Of a stretch of 64,000 bases of DNA, positions 55,073 through 63,532 are shown piece after piece. The DNA is from Pseudomonas sp. PDM04 (GTDB taxonomy: Bacteria > Pseudomonadota > Gammaproteobacteria > Pseudomonadales > Pseudomonadaceae), in the NCBI RefSeq assembly GCF_014851765.1, contig NZ_JACVAI010000003.1, forward strand, positions 806,001-870,000. Direction: 5' to 3'. Position 1 is the stretch's first letter; the number at the start of each line of letters is the position of its first letter. The position numbers were made by a program, and so were the translations under genes. The notes beneath the pieces are model-generated. The model was not told the origin of the DNA, ran no database searches, and was given only the letters and a program-made list of their open reading frames with translations.

Positions 55073-55975
55073 TCAAGCCCCACTCAACCCCTTGATCACC
55101 AGATCCACATTGCCTTCCAGTTCGGCCACCGGGTCTGCAGCATCGATACTCAGCACCACCAGTCGGCTGCCAGCTTCGGTAATGGCGGTTTTCACCGCGT
55201 CCGATGGCTGCCGATGGTGCATCACCACCGCCACGTCATTGTCCTTGAGCGTCGCCGTCAATTGTTTCAGCGACTCTGGCGTCCACTCGGCATCCGGGCG
55301 GGCATCGACGCCGATCAGTTCAAGGTTGAGGCTGCCAACCAGATAGCCGAAGTGGTCGCTGAGGCTCATCACGCTCAGGTTGTCGGCGCTGGCCAGCCGT
55401 GCTTCGCTGTCGGCGCTGAACTTGAGCAAACGCTGCTTGAGCGCCGCCAGGTTGGTTTCGATGGTCGGCTTTTCGGCGGGCGCCAGGCGCACCAGGTCCG
55501 CTGCCATGACGTCCGCCATGCGCCCCATGTTGTTGCTGGACAGCCATGGCTGGCTGTTCAGGCCGTCGACCTTGTTGCCCGGCTGTACGGCAATGCCGGG
55601 CAGGGCGCCGTCCACCGGACGCGCGGCATCGATTTCTACGATGCGGATGTTGCTGCGACGTGAAATCGGGTACAGCGAGTCATCGGCCCACAACGAGCGT
55701 ACGCCGATCACCGCATCGGCGTCGGTCGCCAGTTTGGCCAGTGCCGGTGCGCCACGGCCCGTGAAGTAGGCACTCTGGCGGCTGCCGGGCAGGTTCGCCG
55801 GCGCGGCGCGTTCAAGATTGAAGTGGGTGCCCTTGAGCAAGACCTCGCCCAGGCCGTAGGTGATCGGCAGGGACGCCAGCACGTGCAGCGGTTTGGCGCT
55901 GTCTGCCGCAAAGGTGGTGTTGGCCAGCCCGCACAGGGCGACGGCCAGTGTCAGTTGACGCAGAGAAAATGACAT
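55073..55975 (-). CDS. fpvF: Periplasmic metal/siderophore-binding protein FpvF
   Basis: Protein of 300 residues with a signal peptide (cleavage near residue 23, TFAADSA) and the two-lobed fold of ZnuA-type binding proteins (VLASLPITYGLGEVLL, then a C-terminal lobe with VMHHRQPSDAVKTAI). It is the last gene of the fpvGHJKCDEF operon and abuts fpvE. In P. aeruginosa FpvF binds pyoverdine together with FpvC during periplasmic iron release. The family call rests on fold and on gene order. Confidence 0.85.
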   Translation of the reverse strand: MSFSLRQLTLAVALCGLANTTFAADSAKPLHVLASLPITYGLGEVLLKGTHFNLERAAPANLPGSRQSAYFTGRGAPALAKLATDADAVIGVRSLWADDSLYPISRRSNIRIVEIDAARPVDGALPGIAVQPGNKVDGLNSQPWLSSNNMGRMADVMAADLVRLAPAEKPTIETNLAALKQRLLKFSADSEARLASADNLSVMSLSDHFGYLVGSLNLELIGVDARPDAEWTPESLKQLTATLKDNDVAVVMHHRQPSDAVKTAITEAGSRLVVLSIDAADPVAELEGNVDLVIKGLSGA

Positions 55976-56875
55976 TTATCCAAGATTCCCTTTCAGGCTG
56001 GGGACGACGCCGCGCGCAATGGCGGCCAGGGCGAAGGCGATACCGGCCATCAGAATGATTGCGGCACCGGACGGGATCGGCAGGTCAAAGACGATCGGCG
56101 CGAGAATTCCGCACAGGGTACTGACCGTGGCAATCAGCACAGAGCACCAGAAAAAACCCTTCAGCGACTGGCTGAGCAAACGCGCTGCGGCGGCCGGGAT
56201 CACCAGCAACGCACCGACCAGAATCGCGCCGATGACTTTCACCGCCGCGACGGTGATCAGCGTCACCAGGATCACGAACAGGTAATCCAGGGCCTTCACC
56301 GCCACACCGCGGACCGCCGCCAATTGCGGGTTGAAACTGGCGAGCATGATGCGGTTGTACAGCGGCAATGCCAGGGCCATGACCAGTGAGCCGACGATGG
56401 CCAGCACCAGCAGGTCATTGCCGTTGACCGTCAGCACCGAGCCGAACAGTACGTTTTCCAGGATGTGCACGTTGATCTTGCCCGCCAGCACCAGCAACAG
56501 GCTTGCGCCCAGGGCCAAAGACACGGAGAGGAACACCCCGATCAGCGTGTCCGGCGCCAGGCCTGTGCGGTTGCGCAGGTAGTTGAGCAGGATGCCGAAC
56601 AACAGGCAGTAGCCGAACAGGCTGCCGTAAGGCCCGGTGTAGGGCTCGCCGAGCAGAATGCCGATGGCCACGCCGGTCAAGGCTGCGTGCCCCACGGCTT
56701 CCGAGAAGAACGCGAAGCGCTTGACCACCACCAGCGTGCCGAGGCCGCCCAGCACCGGGCCGATCAGCAAGCCGGCGAGCAGGGCGTTGACCACGAACCC
56801 ATAGGCCAGCGCCTCCGGCAGGTAACCCGATGACGCCCAGCCCTGGACCATCAAGCGAAAGGCTTCGTAACTCAT
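55976..56875 (-). CDS. fpvE: Metal-type ABC transporter permease FpvE
   Basis: Protein of 299 residues with about eight membrane helices, in the ABC-3 (ZnuB) permease family: LLIGPVLGGLGTLVVVKRFAF, EAVGHAALTGVAIGILLGEP and IGAILVGALLVIPAAAARLL. With FpvD it forms the inner-membrane ABC transporter that works with FpvC/FpvF after ferripyoverdine import. It is unclear whether iron or apo-siderophore is moved. Its ATG overlaps the fpvD stop by one base. Confidence 0.88.
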   Translation of the reverse strand: MSYEAFRLMVQGWASSGYLPEALAYGFVVNALLAGLLIGPVLGGLGTLVVVKRFAFFSEAVGHAALTGVAIGILLGEPYTGPYGSLFGYCLLFGILLNYLRNRTGLAPDTLIGVFLSVSLALGASLLLVLAGKINVHILENVLFGSVLTVNGNDLLVLAIVGSLVMALALPLYNRIMLASFNPQLAAVRGVAVKALDYLFVILVTLITVAAVKVIGAILVGALLVIPAAAARLLSQSLKGFFWCSVLIATVSTLCGILAPIVFDLPIPSGAAIILMAGIAFALAAIARGVVPSLKGNLG

Positions 56876-57717
56876 CAGGCAGCGCTCCGTGGGTGGGTGG
56901 AGAACAGGGTCATCAGGGTGTCCGGGGTCAATGCCTGCTTGGGCGTGGCATCGAACAGCACCCGGCGATTGAGGCCGGTGACGCGATCGGCCAGACGCCC
57001 GACCGCTTCCAGGTCATGTTCGATCCACAGGACGGTGATGCCGCTCTGGCGCCAGTCGCCCAGCAAACGCTCGAACACCTGGATGCCTGCCTCATCGAGG
57101 GCTGACATCGGTTCGTCCAGCACCAGCAGTTGCGGCGCCGGGATCAGCCCCTGCGCCAGCAATACCCGCTGACGCTCGCCACCGGATAACGCGCCCATGC
57201 GCCGCTTGCGTTTATCCTGCATGCCGACCCGCTCCAGCGCGTCGCCGATGGCGGCCGCATAGTGCTTGCTCAGCCCGAGGAACGCCGGACGCCGCTGACA
57301 CATCGCAGCCATGAAATCGTCGACGGTCATCGGCAGGCCGCGATCGAACTCCAGCGCTTGCGGTACATAGCCAATGGTGCCGGGTTCGCCGGGCCATTGC
57401 AGGCTCAGGCGTCCCTGATGGGGCATCTGCCCGAGCAGGGTCTTGATCAACGAACTCTTGCCGCCGCCGTTGGGGCCGACCAGCGCATGCACGCTGCCGG
57501 GCTGAACCTGGAAGGTCACCTTGTCGAGGATGGTGGTGCGGCCCAATGTCAGGCTGATGTCGGCGAAATCCAAGGTGGGCCCGGCACTTTGTGGCAGCGT
57601 GCCTGCCCGCGAATGCTGCCCATCATTTGGCGATGATGCTGACGGGTCCACCGTCTTCGCGAGCAGGCCTGCTCCCACAGGGGAGGGGGCGTCAGTCAGC
57701 GTTTCTTTTGCGGTCAT
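56875..57717 (-). CDS. fpvD: ABC transporter ATPase FpvD with a REP-derived N-terminal extension
   Basis: Protein of 280 residues. The ABC domain begins only near residue 48 (PTLDFADISLTLGR): Walker A G81-P-N-G-G-G-K-S-S, signature LSGGERQRV, Walker B LLVLDEPMSALD, His switch WIEHDLE. The first 47 residues are unlike a transporter ATPase: two stretches (about residues 11-22 and 34-43) are translated from a degenerate, inverted pair of extragenic palindromes. ATG 57717 overlaps the fpvC stop (ATGA), the normal coupling in this operon, so that start looks original. A downstream TTG before LDFADIS is an alternative but lacks a ribosome-binding site. Confidence 0.87.
   Translation of the reverse strand: MTAKETLTDAPSPVGAGLLAKTVDPSASSPNDGQHSRAGTLPQSAGPTLDFADISLTLGRTTILDKVTFQVQPGSVHALVGPNGGGKSSLIKTLLGQMPHQGRLSLQWPGEPGTIGYVPQALEFDRGLPMTVDDFMAAMCQRRPAFLGLSKHYAAAIGDALERVGMQDKRKRRMGALSGGERQRVLLAQGLIPAPQLLVLDEPMSALDEAGIQVFERLLGDWRQSGITVLWIEHDLEAVGRLADRVTGLNRRVLFDATPKQALTPDTLMTLFSTHPRSAA
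57589..57686. repeat. Degenerate REP pair inside the fpvD reading frame
   Basis: TGTGGCAGCGTGCCTGCCCG at about 57590 and TTCGCGAGCAGGCCTGCTCC at about 57655 are inverse, mutated copies of the local REP (TGTGGGAGCGAGCCTGCTCG). The reading frame of fpvD stays open through both. Confidence 0.8.
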
Positions 57718-58640
57718 GCGCCAGACTCCTGAATCGCCCGAACCACGGTGTTGAGGTTGCCGGTCATTTCCTTCTCATACTTGTCGGCGGTGTATTCGCC
57801 ATAGGAAATGTGGGACAGCGGGTACAGCTTCACCCCGGACTCGCGTTGAATGGTGTCGACGTAGGTGGACGGGAAATCCATCTCCGAGAAAATCACCTTC
57901 ACGTCCAGCTCACGCAGTTGATCGATGGTTTTTTTCAACTGGCTGGGGCTTGGCTCGATGCCATGGGCCGGCTCGACCACGGCAGTCACCTCCAGGCCGA
58001 ACTCGCGCAGCAGGTAGTCATACGCCGCGTGAACGGTGGCCACCCGCAGTTCGGCATTCGGTGCCTGGGTCAGTTTCGCCAGGGCGTCGGCGCGCATCTG
58101 TCGCAGGCGTTTGCCGTAGGCGCGGGCGTTCTGCGTGTAGGTCTTGGCATTGGCCGGGTCGAGCTTGCCCAGTTCACGGGCGATGTTGTTGACCTGGGCA
58201 ATCGAGGCGCTGATCGACAGGAAGGTGTGCGGGTTCACCACTTTGCCGGCGCCACGGGCGGCGACCCCGGTGGCGGCCAGCAGCGGCACGTTCTCGTTGG
58301 CTTCGATCACGGCGACGTTGGGCGTTTCGCTTGCGGCGATCATGCGGTCGGCGAAGTCGTCATGACCCACACCATTGAGCACGATCACATCCAGTCCGCT
58401 GATGCGCTTGATGTCTTCGGCACGGGGTTCATAGGCATGCGGGTTGAAACCGGCCGGAATCAGCGGCACCACTTCGGCCTTGTCACCGACGATGTTGGCC
58501 ACGTAGCTGTAGTAAGGATGCAGGGTGATGCCGATGCGCAGGCGCTTGGCGTCGTCGGCGCTGGCCAGGGGCATCAGCAGGCAGGCGAGCAGGCCGACCA
58601 GCAGCGGTCGCCAAAAAGAGCGTTGAGATGAAATAGGCAT
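57714..58640 (-). CDS. fpvC: Periplasmic metal/siderophore-binding protein FpvC
   Basis: Protein of 308 residues, signal peptide (LLVGLLACLLMPLASADD), ZnuA-type cluster A-I binding protein: RIGITLHPYYSYVANIVGD, IPAGFNPHAYEPRAEDIKR, VVNPHTFLSISASIAQ and ATVHAAYDYLLREFG. In P. aeruginosa FpvC is a chelator-like protein needed with FpvG to take iron from pyoverdine in the periplasm. Start ATG 58640; it lies 36 bases after fpvK. Confidence 0.9.
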   Translation of the reverse strand: MPISSQRSFWRPLLVGLLACLLMPLASADDAKRLRIGITLHPYYSYVANIVGDKAEVVPLIPAGFNPHAYEPRAEDIKRISGLDVIVLNGVGHDDFADRMIAASETPNVAVIEANENVPLLAATGVAARGAGKVVNPHTFLSISASIAQVNNIARELGKLDPANAKTYTQNARAYGKRLRQMRADALAKLTQAPNAELRVATVHAAYDYLLREFGLEVTAVVEPAHGIEPSPSQLKKTIDQLRELDVKVIFSEMDFPSTYVDTIQRESGVKLYPLSHISYGEYTADKYEKEMTGNLNTVVRAIQESGA

Positions 58641-58676
58641 GGGAAAGCGGTCTTCTCTCGAATGAGGGCGAGGGGG

Positions 58677-59249
58677 TCAATGCCGATGCTGGCGGGTCAC
58701 GCCGGCGTCGAATTGCGCAACGATCTGCTGCCAGCCGGCGCTTTCCAGCGCGGCGTCAGTCAGGTCGACGGGCGCCTTGAGGTCGGCAGCACGGTTGAGC
58801 CAGATGTCGGGGGCGTTGTCATCCGCATCCAGGCGCATCAGGAACGAGCCCGCCACGGCGGGCGCCTGGCTGTGGCCGAAATACGCCCGTGCGTCGAGCA
58901 GTTGCCAGGCATGACCGCCACGGCTGACGGAACTGGCGTCCTGGGCGAACGGCGCAAAACCCTCTTCGGCGAGGGCTTCAGGCGTCGGCAGGGTTTGCTG
59001 TTCCTGGCGCAGCAGATGGATTTCGTCCAGCGTCACCCGCAGGTCGGCATAGATGCCTTGCTCGGAAGCGCTGAGATCGCGGCGGGCATCCAGCTGATGG
59101 CTGGTGATGGCGCTGGTGTCCTGGGACTCATGGCGCCAGGCGACCACCGTACCGGCAACCGCCAGGATCAACAGGCACAACAGCAGCACATTGAGGGTTT
59201 CATGACCGGCACCGGCCGGGCGGACGACGTGCGTGGTTGGCGTACTCAT
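58677..59249 (-). CDS. fpvK: FpvK, single-pass inner-membrane protein of the ferripyoverdine reduction operon
   Basis: Protein of 190 residues: short cytoplasmic N-terminus, one membrane helix (residues 19-38, LNVLLLCLLILAVAGTVVAW), then a periplasmic domain with a helical hairpin and a C-terminal histidine-rich end (TRQHRH). No enzymatic motif is seen. Position between fpvJ and fpvC equals PA2406. In P. aeruginosa it supports FpvG in reducing ferripyoverdine. ATG 59249 overlaps the fpvJ stop. Confidence 0.83.
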   Translation of the reverse strand: MSTPTTHVVRPAGAGHETLNVLLLCLLILAVAGTVVAWRHESQDTSAITSHQLDARRDLSASEQGIYADLRVTLDEIHLLRQEQQTLPTPEALAEEGFAPFAQDASSVSRGGHAWQLLDARAYFGHSQAPAVAGSFLMRLDADDNAPDIWLNRAADLKAPVDLTDAALESAGWQQIVAQFDAGVTRQHRH

Positions 59250-59575
59250 GGGGCCTGGATGTCCGCTTGGTCAATCTCGACGACGTGGCCGGGACCGGCG
59301 TCGAACAACACGTAGAACTCGGCGCCGGGCTTCTTGAAAGTCAGTTTCGAATCGGCGCCGAGCTTGCCCGGCACCAAGACGGTTTCGTCGTAGCCGATCA
59401 CATCGAGGGTCACGCCGGGTGCGCCGCTGCCATCGGAGAATCCGCCGGTGCATTCGATCTGCTCGGCGTCGATGGCCTTGCATTCGCACATCGGGTTGTG
59501 TGCCAGGGCGCTGGCGCTGAAGCCGGCGCACAGCACCAGCAATGCGGTGTGGAGCGGGCGAAGTGCGTTGATCAT
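59246..59575 (-). CDS. fpvJ: FpvJ, small periplasmic protein with a Cys-Glu-Cys motif
   Basis: Protein of 109 residues with a signal peptide (cleavage near ASALAHN) and a compact beta-rich domain. After cleavage it begins HNPMCECKAIDAEQIECTGG, with three cysteines and a histidine, a likely metal or disulfide site. Gene order equals PA2405. Both ends overlap their neighbours by four bases. Confidence 0.83.
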   Translation of the reverse strand: MINALRPLHTALLVLCAGFSASALAHNPMCECKAIDAEQIECTGGFSDGSGAPGVTLDVIGYDETVLVPGKLGADSKLTFKKPGAEFYVLFDAGPGHVVEIDQADIQAP

Positions 59576-60111
59576 GGTTTGCCTCCTTGTTTGTTCAGCC
59601 ACGCCACGGTGGCCGGGGATGCCTGGCTCAGGGGGACGGATGCCTGATGCATCGAACCGTCCCAACCTTCCATCGTGATCCACAGCTCGTCACTGGCCTT
59701 GGTCTTTTCCGGGATGGGCAACATCGCGCCCATGCGATACGGCGTGCCGAAGAAGATCACCCCGGCAGCGCGCAGGCTGCGCGGTTTGCCGATGCGCAGG
59801 TAAGTGGCCTTGACCTGGTCGCGGCAGCTGTCGCACAGCGCAGCATTGAAGCTCTTCATGTAGCCGGCCGGGTCGGGACGAGGTGCTTCGTTGCGAAGTT
59901 CGGCCAGGCGCAGGCTCCACGGGCCGACCTGCACGTCACCGACCTCGCGCTCGCCCAGGCCGGTGTCGCCGCGGAACAGCGCGACCTCGGAGAAGTATTT
60001 GGGCATGAACCCCAGCGGCACCAGCAACAGCAGAATGTTGATGTGGAAGCGCCACTTGTGCCAGAAACGGCTCAATGCCGAGGTTGGCTTTTCAGCGGTG
60101 AACAGGCTCAT
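59572..60111 (-). CDS. fpvH: FpvH, membrane-anchored protein of the ferripyoverdine reduction operon
   Basis: Protein of 179 residues: one N-terminal membrane helix (residues 22-40, FHINILLLLVPLGFMPKYF) and a periplasmic domain with a CDSC pair (NAALCDSCRDQVKA, residues 92-95). The cysteine pair could bind a metal or cofactor. It equals PA2404. In P. aeruginosa FpvH interacts with FpvJ and aids FpvG. ATG 60111 overlaps the fpvG stop. Confidence 0.84.
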   Translation of the reverse strand: MSLFTAEKPTSALSRFWHKWRFHINILLLLVPLGFMPKYFSEVALFRGDTGLGEREVGDVQVGPWSLRLAELRNEAPRPDPAGYMKSFNAALCDSCRDQVKATYLRIGKPRSLRAAGVIFFGTPYRMGAMLPIPEKTKASDELWITMEGWDGSMHQASVPLSQASPATVAWLNKQGGKP

Positions 60112-61310
60112 TGGCTGACCTCCGTGGTGTCGCGGCGGGTGACTGGGGTGGCCTCGGCAGACAATGAACGCTTCTTGTCGCGCTTGAGCGCGTTGGCCGT
60201 GGCCAGCGCGGTGCGTTTGGTCCAGATCAGCAGGCCGCTGAGGACCATCATGCTCAGGAGCAGGCCGAAGAAGAACCAGATCAACTTGATCCAGAGGCCG
60301 CCGAAGTCACCGGTGTGCAGCGGACGCATCGATTCGGTCACCAGCTCCAGGCCGGAGCGGTCCGACAGCAGCCGGGCCACGGCGACATCGCCGGTGTACG
60401 GGTTGACCTCGGCCGTCTGGTAAATCAGCGGGTACCAGCTGCGGCCGCCCACCGAGAGGTAGCTGTAGGCGTTGGCGGGCAATCTGACGAAGCTGTCGTC
60501 GAGGCCGGGAATGCGTTGCCTGACCTGCTGGATGGCCGACTCCAGGCTGATCATCGGTGCTGGCGAGCCATCGGTCGTGAGCGGCACGCTGTCACGTGGC
60601 ACCACCGGCGCAACCGGGGCGGTGGAAATCGAGATCTGGTTGTCGAACAGGAACGCTTCCGCCAGGAACCAGGTGCTGGTGACGGAGATCGTGGCGATGA
60701 ACCAGATCGACCAGATGCCGCTGAGTCGATGGAAGTCACCCCAGAAAATCCGCGCGCCGTGGCGCAGACGCAGGGTCGGGCGCAAAAAGCCCTTCCAGAA
60801 GCGTTTGTACACCACCAGCCCGGTGATCAGCGACGCCAGCATCGGCAGGCTGAGGAACGACACCAGGTACCAGCCCCAGCTGTAGCCGTTGGTGAAAGGC
60901 ACCAGCCACCAGCCGTGCAGGGCGCGGGTAAAGGCCTGGAAGTTGAATTCTGGCGCAACGCCCTGGATGACCCCGCTGTACGGATTGACGTAGACCGTCA
61001 CGCTGCGCCCGTCGGGGTAGGTGACGCGGGCATTGAGGGCGAAATGCGATTCGTCCGGGCGGCTGATCGATTCGACCAGGGTATTGGGCTCGGCCTTCTT
61101 CATTTCAGCCAGGATCTGGTCGTAGCTCAGCAGCGGCGCATCGTCCGCAGGCTGGGTCGCACGCATCTGCGGGTTGGCCAACCAGACGATTTCCTGACTG
61201 ACCACCGCCAGCGTGCCGGTCACACAGACGATCAGCACGAAAAACCAGATCGGCAGGGCCAGCCAGCTATGAACCAGAAACCAGAGTTTTGAACGGGATT
61301 TCTTCGACAT
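60108..61310 (-). CDS. fpvG: Inner-membrane ferripyoverdine reductase FpvG (PepSY family)
   Basis: Protein of 400 residues with four membrane helices of the PepSY-associated family: LWFLVHSWLALPIWFFVLIV, WGWYLVSFLSLPMLASLITGL, IFWGDFHRLSGIWSIWFIAT and WIKLIWFFFGLLLSMMVLSGLLIW. Membrane-embedded histidines (VHSW, LHGWW, FHRLSG) are candidate haem ligands. FpvG is the reductase that turns Fe(III) in pyoverdine to Fe(II) in the periplasm. It is the first gene of eight. The start has a weak ribosome-binding site. Confidence 0.9.
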   Translation of the reverse strand: MSKKSRSKLWFLVHSWLALPIWFFVLIVCVTGTLAVVSQEIVWLANPQMRATQPADDAPLLSYDQILAEMKKAEPNTLVESISRPDESHFALNARVTYPDGRSVTVYVNPYSGVIQGVAPEFNFQAFTRALHGWWLVPFTNGYSWGWYLVSFLSLPMLASLITGLVVYKRFWKGFLRPTLRLRHGARIFWGDFHRLSGIWSIWFIATISVTSTWFLAEAFLFDNQISISTAPVAPVVPRDSVPLTTDGSPAPMISLESAIQQVRQRIPGLDDSFVRLPANAYSYLSVGGRSWYPLIYQTAEVNPYTGDVAVARLLSDRSGLELVTESMRPLHTGDFGGLWIKLIWFFFGLLLSMMVLSGLLIWTKRTALATANALKRDKKRSLSAEATPVTRRDTTEVSQ

Positions 61311-61397
61311 GATGGGGGTCTTGTATGGGATGAGAGGGCCCCTGCTGCGGGCTTCCCAGCGTGAGGTCCATGAAAAGTACGGTCGTGGCTTTTGCCT

Positions 61398-61421
61398 ACG
61401 CGAACCGACTGCATCTATATA
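61398..61421 (-). promoter_or_regulatory. Weak candidate PvdS box ahead of fpvG
   Basis: On the minus strand TATAT (61421-61417), 16 bases, CGT (61400-61398). Spacing is exact but the -33 element has one mismatch and is low in specificity. It lies 88 bases before the fpvG start. Confidence 0.35.
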
Positions 61422-61496
61422 AGACGGATGAGAGTTCAAAATCCCGAAGTGAATATGAAAGTAAATGTTTCCTATTTCTGCAGGCGCCTCAAAAAC

Positions 61497-61585
61497 AGTG
61501 GGAGCGGGCTTGTTCGCGAAGCGGGTGTATCAGCGACAGAACTGCCAATTGACACACCTTCTTCGCAAGCAAGCCCGCTCCCACT
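61497..61585. repeat. REP pair upstream of fpvG
   Basis: AGTGGGAGCGGGCTTGTTCG at 61497 and the inverse CTTCGCAAGCAAGCCCGCTC at about 61560, near-perfect arms about 25 bases long with a wide 38-base loop. Confidence 0.85.
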
Positions 61586-61606
61586 TCGGGGGGACTCGTC
61601 CGGCCA

Positions 61607-62065
61607 TCACCCCTGCTCGAACATCTCCCTGGCCCGCTGTTCGATCTGAGCCTGGGTCAGATCCTCCTTGCGCGTCGCCAGGAACCACAAATGCCCGAAG
61701 GGATCCTTCAGCGTGCCGGACCGGTCGCCGTAGAACTGATCCTTGACCTCGGACACCACGGTGCCGCCCGCCGCAATCGCCCGCTGATAGGACGTGTCCA
61801 CATCCGTGACGTACAGGTGCAGGCCCACGGACGGCGCGGTATCCGGATTGCTCAAGGGGCCCTGGTCACACGGGGTGCCCAGCATGATCGGACTATCGCC
61901 GATGCGCAGTTCGGCGTGGCCGACGCCGCCGTCCGGCATGGACAGGCGCATGATTTCGATGGCGCCGAAGGCTTTCTTGTAGAACTCGATGGCCTCGGCG
62001 GCCTTTCTGATGCCCAGGTAAGGGGTGATGCCGGGATACCCCTCCGGGATGGGTTTGACGCTCAT
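61607..62065 (-). CDS. VOC-family (PhnB/glyoxalase-like) protein
   Basis: Protein of 152 residues with the vicinal-oxygen-chelate fold: PYLGIRKAAEAIEFYKKAFGA, GHAELRIGDSPIMLGTP, VGLHLYVTDVDTSYQRAIAAG and KDPFGHLWFLATR. Proteins of this type (YdcE/PhnB-like) have no settled reaction. ATG 62065 has a GGGAG box. Likely a solitary gene. Confidence 0.85.
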   Translation of the reverse strand: MSVKPIPEGYPGITPYLGIRKAAEAIEFYKKAFGAIEIMRLSMPDGGVGHAELRIGDSPIMLGTPCDQGPLSNPDTAPSVGLHLYVTDVDTSYQRAIAAGGTVVSEVKDQFYGDRSGTLKDPFGHLWFLATRKEDLTQAQIEQRAREMFEQG

Positions 62066-62315
62066 GATTCGTCTCCCTGTTCTTGTGGTGGGTGTTGCGT
62101 TGCCGATTCACTATAGGACAGGGCGCCTGGCACGTACCGAGTGCCCGACCGGGCGCAGCGTCACTGTTCAGCCATCAACAGTGAAGCAACAGAATGCCTG
62201 GCTTGCGCCTGTTCACGTCGTCCGAGATGCCCTGAACTGCCCGGAAACAGGAGCTTTGGCCGTCAGGCATGGAAGCTGCAATACCCTCGGTAAACACTGG
62301 TACCGAGAGACATGT

Positions 62316-63530
62316 ATGCCTGAATCTGCCGTTTATCCGATCAATCCTCCCGCCGCCCATCGGATCGCCGATGAGGCCGAGGCCTTGCGCGTGGCCGAGC
62401 GCGTCGCCGCCGCGTTGCTGGAGCAGGACGCCGAGCGCGATCGCACGCGCCAGGTGCCTGCGCAGATCGTCGACCTGTACTCCAACAGTGGCCTGTGGGG
62501 GATCAGCGTGCCGAAGGCGTTCGGCGGAGCGCAGGTGTCATACGCGGTGCTGGCGCAGGTGATCGCGATTATTTCGGCGGCCGACCCCTCCCTGGGACAG
62601 ATCCCGCAGAACCACTACTGCCTGCTGGAGGACATTCGTCTGCAGGGCACTCCCGAGCAGCAGGCGCACTTCTTTGGCCTGGCGCTGCAAGGGCATCGCT
62701 TTGCCAATGCCCTGTCGGAAACCGGCGGCAAGAACGTGCAGGACATCCAGGCGACCATTCGCCCCTATGGCGATGGCCACGTCATCAACGGACGCAAGGG
62801 CTATTGCACCGGCTCGCTGTATGCCCACTGGCTGGCGGTGCTGGCGCTGGACGAGGAGCAGAAGGGCCAGTTGTCGTTCGTCCCGCGCGGCACCCCGGGA
62901 TTGGTGATCGTCGACGACTGGGACAGCATCGGTCAGCGCACCACCTCCAGCGGCACGGTGCTGGCCGAGGACCTGCACGTCCCGGCGTTCAACGTGTTCC
63001 CGACCTATCGCTCCTACGAAAGCCCGACCCTGGCCGGCCCGTTCGCGCAATTGACCACCGCCGCCATCGACGCCGGCATCGCCCGCGCCGCGTTACGGGA
63101 CACCATTGCCTTCGTCCGCCAGTTTGCGCGGCCATGGATCGATGCCGGTGTGGACAAGGCCAGCGAAGATCCGCTGACCATCATTCAGGTCGGTGACCTG
63201 GACATTCGCCTGGAGGCCGCCGAAGCCCTGCTCGAACGCGCCGGTTGGGCGCTGGATGCCGCACGTTCGGCACCTGATGAACACAATGTCGCCCAGGCGT
63301 CCCTCGCGGTTGCCAGGGCCAAGGTGCTGACCACGGAAATCGCCATCGAGGCCAGCAACAAGCTGTTCGAACTGGGTGGCACCCGTTCGACCTTGAAAAA
63401 GCACAATTTCGACCGCCACTGGCGCAACGCCCGGGTCCACACCTTGCACGACCCGGTGCGCTGGAAGTACCACGTGATCGGCAATTGGCTGCTCAACGGC
63501 GTGAAACCGCCGCGCCACGACTGGTCGTGA
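62316..63530 (+). CDS. sfnB: SfnB-family acyl-CoA dehydrogenase-like monooxygenase (sulfur acquisition)
   Basis: Protein of 404 residues of the acyl-CoA dehydrogenase fold in the flavin-monooxygenase branch (SfnB/DszC-like): GLWGISVPKAFGGAQVSY, IPQNHYCLLEDIRLQGTPEQ, ALSETGGKNVQDIQATIRP, GRKGYCTGSLYAHWLAVLAL and LGGTRSTLKKHNFDRHWRNARVHTLHDP split over the C-terminus. Such proteins oxidise organosulfur compounds (sulfones, sulfonates) under sulfate limitation. ATG 62316 is two bases ahead of a stable coding frame. A MetI-type permease follows two bases later. Confidence 0.87.
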   Translation: MPESAVYPINPPAAHRIADEAEALRVAERVAAALLEQDAERDRTRQVPAQIVDLYSNSGLWGISVPKAFGGAQVSYAVLAQVIAIISAADPSLGQIPQNHYCLLEDIRLQGTPEQQAHFFGLALQGHRFANALSETGGKNVQDIQATIRPYGDGHVINGRKGYCTGSLYAHWLAVLALDEEQKGQLSFVPRGTPGLVIVDDWDSIGQRTTSSGTVLAEDLHVPAFNVFPTYRSYESPTLAGPFAQLTTAAIDAGIARAALRDTIAFVRQFARPWIDAGVDKASEDPLTIIQVGDLDIRLEAAEALLERAGWALDAARSAPDEHNVAQASLAVARAKVLTTEIAIEASNKLFELGGTRSTLKKHNFDRHWRNARVHTLHDPVRWKYHVIGNWLLNGVKPPRHDWS

Positions 63531-63532
63531 TC

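Noticed and set aside
22731..61585. CRISPR array or insertion sequences suggested by repeated palindromes
   Set aside because: The repeats are paired inverted REPs scattered between genes, without regular spacing, cas genes, transposase or target duplications.
62121..62315. Sigma-54 promoter ahead of sfnB
   Set aside because: TGGCAC and TGC occur, but GG and GC are 14 rather than 12 bases apart, so the match fails; sfn genes in other strains are sigma-54 dependent, so a true site may lie elsewhere.
62025..62315. N-terminal extension of the SfnB-like protein
   Set aside because: The frame is open but the extra residues are unlike the family, and ATG 62316 begins the conserved protein.
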